From the NCBI GenBank assembly GCA_964542745.1, contig CAZIVR010000132.1:1-8629 (forward strand): a DNA stretch of 8,629 nt, in the 5' to 3' direction. Both the position numbers and the translations under genes were made by a program. Of this stretch, positions 1 to 4,473 are shown piece by piece; position 1 is the stretch's first letter; each line of letters opens with the position of its first letter. The notes below the pieces were generated by a model that was not told where the DNA came from, did not search any database, and saw only the letters and a list, made by a program, of their open reading frames with translations. This stretch comes from DATKAB01 sp964542745. GTDB taxonomy: Bacteria; Eisenbacteria; RBG-16-71-46.

Positions 1-975
1 CTCAACTTCGGCTGCCCGCACGGCATGTGCGAGCGCGGCATGGGCTCGGCGGTGGGGCAGGAGCCCGAAGTGCTGAAGGTGGTGGCGGGCTGGGCGGTCG
101 AGTACTCCACGGTGCCGGTGCTCATCAAGCTCACGCCCAACATCGGCGACATCCTCGAGGCCGGCGTCCCCGCGGTCGAGGCCGGCGCCCACGGGCTCTC
201 GCTCATCAACACCATCAAGAGCATCGTGGGCGTGGACCTCGACCGGATGGTCCCCCACCCGGTGGTGGGGAAGCGCTCGACCAACGGCGGCTACTGCGGA
301 CCTGCGGTGAAGCCGATCGCGCTCCACATGGTGGCCGCCCTCGCCCGCGACCCGCGCATCACCGTGCCGATCTCGGGGATCGGCGGCATCGCCACGTGGC
401 GCGACGCCGCCGAGTTCATCGCGCTGGGCTCCACCAGCGTGCAGGTGTGCACCGCGGCCATGCACTACGGATTCCGGATCGTCGAGGACATGATCGAGGG
501 GCTCTCGAACTTCCTCGACGAGAAGGGCATGAAGTCGGTGAACGAACTGCGCGGAAAGGCGGTGAGCGCCTACTCCGAGTGGGGAGACCTCGACCTCAAC
601 TACAAGGTCGTGGCGCGCGTGGACACCGAAAAGTGCATCGGCTGCAACCTGTGCTACGTGGCCTGCCGCGACACGGCCGTGCACTGCATCCACAACGCCG
701 GCGACCCGCTCGCGGCCGGACACCACGCGCCGGGGCGCGACGCGGCGATCGCCGCCTCGGAGGCCCGGCACGCGCACGTCGTGTGGGTGGACGAGACCGA
801 GTGCATCGGCTGCAACCTCTGCTCGCACGTCTGCCCGGTTCCCGGCTGCATCACCATGACCGACGTGACCGACGGCCGTCCGGAGGAGACGTGGAACGAC
901 CGGATCGCCAAGGGCACGGCGAAGGTGCCGGGCGGGCTCGAGGACTGGCGCGCGTCCCGCGGAGCGCGGTCCTGA
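1..975 (+). CDS. preA: NAD-dependent dihydropyrimidine dehydrogenase, catalytic subunit PreA (5' partial)
   Basis: This cytoplasmic subunit reduces uracil or thymine to the 5,6-dihydro form, the first step of reductive pyrimidine breakdown, normally with the flavoprotein PreT passing electrons from NADH. The reading frame is open from base 1, so the start and roughly the first 100 residues are missing; 324 residues are visible. Residues 1-8 (LNFGCPHG) match the active-site loop of animal DPD: Asn2 and Cys5 align with human Asn668 and catalytic Cys671. Lys43 in KLTPN and Asn70-Thr71 fall at the same spacing as the human FMN/substrate residues. The GIGGI segment and QVCTA complete the FMN barrel. 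Two CxxCxxCxxxC motifs follow (Cys212/215/218/222 and Cys268/271/274/278), the two [4Fe-4S] sites of this family. PreT and the hydantoinase-type enzymes would be expected upstream, outside the window. The downstream genes are not functionally related. Confidence 0.93.
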   Translation, partial: LNFGCPHGMCERGMGSAVGQEPEVLKVVAGWAVEYSTVPVLIKLTPNIGDILEAGVPAVEAGAHGLSLINTIKSIVGVDLDRMVPHPVVGKRSTNGGYCGPAVKPIALHMVAALARDPRITVPISGIGGIATWRDAAEFIALGSTSVQVCTAAMHYGFRIVEDMIEGLSNFLDEKGMKSVNELRGKAVSAYSEWGDLDLNYKVVARVDTEKCIGCNLCYVACRDTAVHCIHNAGDPLAAGHHAPGRDAAIAASEARHAHVVWVDETECIGCNLCSHVCPVPGCITMTDVTDGRPEETWNDRIAKGTAKVPGGLEDWRASRGARS

Positions 976-1034
976 CCGGAGGATCCGTCGGGGCCGCGAT
1001 TCCATGAACTCCATGCCGCACGCGGGCTAGCCGG

Positions 1035-2297
1035 ATGTCCCCGCCCGGCGGCATCGTCCGCCTCACCACGCGCCCCGGGCACCCGGACTTCTCGGACCTG
1101 CCGTGGAACCTGCCGCTCGCGGCGTGGGACGCCGCGTGTTCCCGGCTCGTCGAGGTGCCGCGCGGGCTGTCGCGCCACGACGTGCGCTTCGTGGGGTACG
1201 GCTCGGCCATCTACGCGATCAAGGAGCTGCCCCCCGGGACGGCCGCGCGCGAGCACGAGCTGCTCGAACGCCTGGGGGCGCGGCGGCTCCCGGCGGTCGA
1301 GCCGGTGGGTCACGCGCTCACCCGCACCGAGGCGGGCGAGGACCTGAGCGCGCTCGTCACCCGGTACCTCGACGATTCGCTTCCGTACCGGCTCTTGTTC
1401 CGCACCCCCGGGCTCGCGCGCTACCGCGACCGCCTGCTCGACGCGATCGCCGGCCTGCTCGTGCGGCTCCACCTCGCCGGCTTCTACTGGGGCGATTGCT
1501 CGCTCTCGAACACGCTCTTCCGCCGCGACGCGGGGGAACTGCAGGCGTACCTGGTGGACGCCGAGACCTCGGACTTCCCGCGGGACTTCGGCGACGGGCA
1601 CCGGCGGCAGGACCTGCTGGTGCTGCGCGAGAACGTCGCGGGCGAGCTCGCCGACGTGGCCGCGCTTGAGGGAGCGCTCCCGCCGGGGCTCGGGCTCGCG
1701 GGGACGGGGGCCGAGATCGCGCGCCGCTACGAGCGGTTGTGGGGCGAGGTGACGCGCGAGGTCGTGTTCCACGCCGGGGAGAGCTTCCGGCTCCACGAGC
1801 GCGTCGCGGCGCTCAACGCCCTCGGCTTCTCGGTCGGCGAGATCGAGTTCGAGGTGGCGCCCTCGGGCGAGCGCAACCGGGTCCGCATGCGCACCATGGT
1901 CACCGACCGCGACTACCACCGGCACCAGCTCCACGGGCTGACCGGGATCGTCGCCGAGGAGCGGCAGGCCCGCCAGATGCTCGACGAGATTCGCGAGATC
2001 CGCGCGTGGTTTTCGGCCGAACGCGGCCGGCCGGTCTCGCTGACGGAGGCCGCGTACCACTGGATGAGAACGCGCTACGAGCCGGCCGCGGAGCGCCTCG
2101 CCGGCGTCGCGCAGGGCGAGGCTCCGTTGTCCGAGCTGTACTGCCAGGTGCTCGAACACAAGTGGTTCCTCTCCGAGCGCGCCGGCCACGACGTCGGCTC
2201 CGACCGCGCGCTCGAGGATTTCCTGCGCGAGTTCCCCGGCCTTCCCGGCGCCGCGTCCGGCGAGGGCACGGAGGGGAACCCGGGGGGGGCGAGATGA
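1035..2297 (+). CDS. DUF4032 protein with a kinase-like (LPS kinase/APH-type) N-terminal domain
   Basis: The 420-residue protein resembles actinobacterial DUF4032 proteins from end to end, as I recall them. The N-terminal half looks like a small protein-kinase-like fold: AIK with Lys63 as the candidate ATP-binding lysine, Glu73 in the following helix, a catalytic-loop-like GDCSLSN (Asp154, Asn159) preceded by His146, and LVDAE (Asp175) in place of the DFG metal site. All key residues are present, so it need not be a pseudokinase. The C-terminal half (about 210-375) holds the DUF4032 signatures LTGIVAEERQA and QVLEHKWFLSERA. There is no signal peptide or membrane helix. The start is the ATG 59 nt after preA; no convincing Shine-Dalgarno is seen, so it is less certain than the frame. 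The stop overlaps the sigma-factor ATG (ATGA), implying translational coupling. The substrate is unknown, and a role in controlling the sigma factor is inference from gene order only. Confidence 0.85.
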   Translation: MSPPGGIVRLTTRPGHPDFSDLPWNLPLAAWDAACSRLVEVPRGLSRHDVRFVGYGSAIYAIKELPPGTAAREHELLERLGARRLPAVEPVGHALTRTEAGEDLSALVTRYLDDSLPYRLLFRTPGLARYRDRLLDAIAGLLVRLHLAGFYWGDCSLSNTLFRRDAGELQAYLVDAETSDFPRDFGDGHRRQDLLVLRENVAGELADVAALEGALPPGLGLAGTGAEIARRYERLWGEVTREVVFHAGESFRLHERVAALNALGFSVGEIEFEVAPSGERNRVRMRTMVTDRDYHRHQLHGLTGIVAEERQARQMLDEIREIRAWFSAERGRPVSLTEAAYHWMRTRYEPAAERLAGVAQGEAPLSELYCQVLEHKWFLSERAGHDVGSDRALEDFLREFPGLPGAASGEGTEGNPGGAR

Positions 2298-3028
2298 TCG
2301 GGGCGGCCGTGCATCCCGCGTGGCCACCCGGATGGGGGCGGCCGCCGCGTTCGCCCGGCGAGGCCGAGTGGTTCCGCGCCCTGCTCTTCGCCGCGGCCGG
2401 GGATCCAGTGGGGGGCGGCTCGGCGCCGGACGCGGCCCGCGCGCCCGGTCCCGACCCCGACCGGGAACTCCTGGACCGGGTCCTCGCCGAGTACCCGCAC
2501 GGAACCGCGGCCTTCGCGGAGCTGATGGAGCGGCACTGGAGGCGCGCCTGGAACCTGAGCCAGTCGGTGCTGCTCCACGAGCAGGAGGCCGAGGAGGCGA
2601 CCCAGGACGTGTTCCTCAAGGTGCACCGATACCTGCCGAGCTTCCGGGGCGAATCGCGGTTTACGACGTGGCTCAGCCGGATCGCGCGCAACACGGCGCT
2701 CTCGCGGCTCGCCGCGATCCGCCGGCGCCGCGACACGCGCCGGCGCGTCGAGCGCGACGTCTGGCTCAAGGAGGCGTGGAGCCCGTGGCGGCCGCCCCGT
2801 CCCGGGTCCGGCACCTCGGCCGTCCGCCAGGCGCTCGAGTCGCTGGAGGATGAGGACCGGGCGGTGCTGGTCCAGCACGTCCTCGAGGGTGTTCCCTACG
2901 AGGAGATCGCCGAAGCCTTCGAGATGACGGCGGGAGCGGTGCGCATGCGCGCGATGCGCGCTCGGCAACGGCTGCGGGCGGCCCTGGAGACCCTGCGCGA
3001 GGCCGAGACCCGGCTCCTGAAGAAATAG
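2294..3028 (+). CDS. ECF-type RNA polymerase sigma factor (sigma-70 family)
   Basis: This 244-residue protein would direct RNA polymerase to alternative promoters. Region 2 spans about residues 67-142, with the typical acidic EAEEATQDVF segment and the FRGESRFTTWLSRIARN block for -10 recognition and melting. Region 4 spans about 178-235, with RQALESLEDEDRAVL and the helix-turn-helix YEEIAEAFEMTAGAVRMRAM for -35 binding. Regions 1 and 3 are absent, as in ECF factors. The ATG at 2294 overlaps the DUF4032 stop and lies just after a G8 run that can serve as Shine-Dalgarno. The frame is open further upstream, but that part is the shadow of the DUF4032 gene. The N-terminal 66 residues are Gly/Pro/Ala-rich and not conserved-looking, so an internal start is possible. 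No zinc-type or transmembrane anti-sigma gene follows it, which is unusual. Matching candidate ECF promoters occur at 3032 and 4359. Confidence 0.92.
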   Translation: MIGAAVHPAWPPGWGRPPRSPGEAEWFRALLFAAAGDPVGGGSAPDAARAPGPDPDRELLDRVLAEYPHGTAAFAELMERHWRRAWNLSQSVLLHEQEAEEATQDVFLKVHRYLPSFRGESRFTTWLSRIARNTALSRLAAIRRRRDTRRRVERDVWLKEAWSPWRPPRPGSGTSAVRQALESLEDEDRAVLVQHVLEGVPYEEIAEAFEMTAGAVRMRAMRARQRLRAALETLREAETRLLKK

Positions 3029-3031
3029 TTC

Positions 3032-3057
3032 TGACGAATCCGTGCCCGCGGGAGTCT
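3032..3057 (+). promoter_or_regulatory. Candidate ECF sigma-dependent promoter for the 87-aa protein/MscS operon
   Basis: A TGACGAA box (3032-3038) is followed after 15 nt by GTCT (3054-3057), the spacing expected between -35 and -10 of ECF promoters such as those of RpoE. The site at 4359-4384 has the same TGACG and GTCT boxes at identical spacing, with 16 of 26 positions shared. It starts just 3 nt after the sigma-factor stop. A start of transcription near 3064 would leave a leader of about 43 nt before the next ATG. This is pattern matching on two sites, without transcript data. Confidence 0.45.
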
Positions 3058-3070
3058 TGCAGGGATAGGA

Positions 3071-3085
3071 GGCGGGGATCCCGCC
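3071..3085 (+). promoter_or_regulatory. Short inverted repeat in the leader of the 87-aa gene
   Basis: GGCGGG (3071-3076) and CCCGCC (3080-3085) form a perfect 6-bp stem around a 3-nt loop. It lies between the candidate -10 box and the Shine-Dalgarno at 3092-3100. It could be a leader hairpin or an operator. The GC-rich background makes chance stems common, so this is weak. Confidence 0.25.
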
Positions 3086-3106
3086 GGGCTCGAGGGGGGA
3101 GACGCG

Positions 3107-3370
3107 ATGACGGACGAGGATGGGGCTCCGGCCCCGGAGGAGGCGCGGTGGTTGCGCGAGGGGCTGGGCGAGCCCGGGCCCGAGCGCGTGCGGCGCGCCC
3201 TCTCCGAGGTCGAGCAGCAGATCGCGCTCGAGGACCTCGTGCTCATGATCGTCGAGACGGCGCAGGACGCGGCGCGCGCCTTCATCGACGTGCTGTCGCA
3301 GGTGCACACCGACGTGGCGCCTCATCGTACCGAGACGTCCGGAGACACTGAGAGGGGAGGGACCGCATGA
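3107..3370 (+). CDS. Small acidic/amphipathic protein of unknown function, coupled to an MscS-like channel
   Basis: I do not recognise a family for this 87-residue protein. It has an excellent Shine-Dalgarno (GAGGGGGGA, 3092-3100) 6 nt before the ATG, and its stop overlaps the ATG of the channel gene (ATGA), so it is very probably translated. Residues 1-25 are acidic and Pro/Gly-rich. Residues 26-67 look like one long amphipathic helix or helical pair (EVEQQIALEDLVLMIVE is the core). The last 20 residues are polar and probably disordered. There is no Cys, no signal peptide and no segment long enough to cross a membrane. Placed right after the ECF sigma gene, where an anti-sigma gene often sits, and right before a membrane channel, it might modulate either one. 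That is inference only. Confidence 0.75.
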   Translation: MTDEDGAPAPEEARWLREGLGEPGPERVRRALSEVEQQIALEDLVLMIVETAQDAARAFIDVLSQVHTDVAPHRTETSGDTERGGTA

Positions 3371-4209
3371 ACGACTGGACCGAACTGGCCCGCAACGCCC
3401 TTCAGCACCTCATGGACCAGTCCGCGGCGCTGCTGCCGCGGCTGCTGGTGTCGTTCCTTCTCGTCGCGATCGGCGCGGGGATCGCCTACCTGGTGATGAT
3501 CGTGCTGCGCGGCCTGCTCCAGCGCGCGGGACTCGACCGCGTGGTGGACCGGACCGGGCTCGGCAGCCTGCTCGCGCGGTCGGGCTACGAGAACCCGGCG
3601 TCGCACCTGGTGGCGTTCGCGAGCTTCTGGGTGATCCTGGCGGTGTTCCTGGTCTCGAGCGCCGACGCCGTGGGTCTGCCGCAGGTCTCGCAGACCCTCA
3701 CCGGTCTGCTCGCCCTGCTGCCCCCCGTGGCGCTCGCCGTGCTGGTGCTGCTGGTGGGGCTCAGCATGGCGCGGACCGCGCGGCGCACCGTCGAAGGCGT
3801 CGCCGAACGCTCTCGGCTCGCCGGCGCGCGCCCGCTCGGCGCCGGCGTCTTCTACCTGATCACCGCCCTCACGCTCGTGATCGCGCTGAGCGGGCTGGGC
3901 GTGGACTTCACGATCGTCACGGCGGTCGTCACCGTGATCCTCGCCTCGCTCGGCACCGGCTTCGCCGTGACGCTCGGGCTCGGGTCGCGCGACGTCGCCC
4001 GCAACACGATCACGGGGATCTACGTGCGCCGCGAGGTGCGGGTCGGGGATCGGGTGAAGTTCGAGGCGCTCGAGGGCCGGGTCGCGGCGGTCGGCCAGGT
4101 GAGCGTGACCCTCGAGCACGAAGGGCGCCGCTGGCTGGTTCCCTACGACCGGTTCCTCGCCGGTCCGGTCGAGATCCTCGAGAAGGCCGGAAGCCCGACC
4201 GCCCGCTGA
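3367..4209 (+). CDS. MscS-like mechanosensitive ion channel, short form
   Basis: This 280-residue inner-membrane protein is probably a pressure-gated channel of the MscS superfamily, releasing solutes on hypo-osmotic shock. Hydrophobic segments lie at about 22-48, 79-98, 110-134 and 157-177, followed by the Gly/Ala-rich pore-type helix at 180-206. The MscS beta-domain follows: GLGSRDVARN (204-213), then VRVGDRV (224-230) and a Trp-Leu-Val-Pro-Tyr segment matching the usual IPN end of the fold. The protein stops about 15 residues after the beta-domain, so the large C-terminal alpha/beta vestibule of E. coli MscS is missing. The N-terminal half resembles the conserved TM-helix domain found in such short relatives. 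A strong Shine-Dalgarno (GAGGGGAGGG, 3352-3361) precedes the ATG, which overlaps the upstream stop. A terminator-like hairpin closes the unit. Confidence 0.85.
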   Translation: MNDWTELARNALQHLMDQSAALLPRLLVSFLLVAIGAGIAYLVMIVLRGLLQRAGLDRVVDRTGLGSLLARSGYENPASHLVAFASFWVILAVFLVSSADAVGLPQVSQTLTGLLALLPPVALAVLVLLVGLSMARTARRTVEGVAERSRLAGARPLGAGVFYLITALTLVIALSGLGVDFTIVTAVVTVILASLGTGFAVTLGLGSRDVARNTITGIYVRREVRVGDRVKFEALEGRVAAVGQVSVTLEHEGRRWLVPYDRFLAGPVEILEKAGSPTAR

Positions 4210-4218
4210 CGGCGCGGT

Positions 4219-4249
4219 CTCCGCGCTCGCGAATGCCCGCGGCGCGGAG
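4219..4249 (+). terminator. Terminator-like hairpin after the channel gene
   Basis: CTCCGCGC (4219-4226) pairs with GCGCGGAG (4242-4249), and the inner CGCG pairs (4228-4231 with 4238-4241) extend it across a single bulged T. This gives 12 bp around a 6-nt loop, starting 10 nt after the stop codon. No real T tract follows, so it may be a Rho-assisted or weak terminator. It separates the channel operon from the OmpA operon. Confidence 0.55.
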
Positions 4250-4358
4250 CGCGCGTGGCGCGCCACCCCGGAGTTTCCCGGGAATTTGCATCTCCGCGCC
4301 GATCGCGCCCTCCCCGGGCGCTCGAGCGCGTCGGCCCGGACTTTTCCCGCGCGTCGCG

Positions 4359-4384
4359 TGACGCTTCGCACTCCGCACGGGTCT
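4359..4384 (+). promoter_or_regulatory. Candidate ECF sigma-dependent promoter for the OmpA operon
   Basis: TGACG (4359-4363) and GTCT (4381-4384) stand at exactly the same spacing as in the candidate promoter at 3032, with CCGC also conserved in the spacer. The intergenic region (4210-4473) has room for a promoter after the hairpin at 4219-4249. A transcript start near 4391 would give a leader of about 80 nt. A second copy of TGACGAA at 4390-4396 has no GTCT at the right distance. Support is motif similarity only. Confidence 0.45.
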
Positions 4385-4389
4385 GTTGT

Positions 4390-4427
4390 TGACGAACGAC
4401 CCCCGGCCCGGCCGGGGCACGGCGTCA
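4390..4427 (+). promoter_or_regulatory. Nested dyad symmetry in the OmpA leader (operator or RNA hairpin)
   Basis: An inner inverted repeat, CCCCGGCC (4401-4408) and GGCCGGGG (4410-4417) around a single base, is flanked by an outer pair, TGACG (4390-4394) and CGTCA (4423-4427). As DNA it is a near-symmetric operator-like site just downstream of the candidate promoter. As RNA it would fold into a hairpin near the 5' end of the leader. The two-level symmetry is less likely by chance than a single GC stem, but no factor can be named. Confidence 0.35.
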
Positions 4428-4473
4428 CCCAACCCGTCGTCCTCAGCAGCCATTCACTTCGAGGGGGTGCGAC

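Noticed and set aside
1004..1030. Eight-codon open frame (MNSMPHAG) between preA and DUF4032
   Set aside because: No Shine-Dalgarno, no attenuator-like structure beside it; probably chance.
1739..2293. N-terminal extension of the sigma-factor frame
   Set aside because: It overlaps DUF4032 in another frame and is Arg/Pro-rich nonsense; the ATGA overlap at 2294 gives a natural start.
654..2327. Long minus-strand open frame opposite preA and DUF4032
   Set aside because: It is composed of Arg/Pro/Ala/Gly-rich text without motifs and lies antiparallel to two well-recognised genes; it is a GC-rich shadow.
4389..4420. TTGACG as a sigma-70 -35 box
   Set aside because: No TATAAT-like sequence 16-18 nt downstream; the region there is a GC palindrome.
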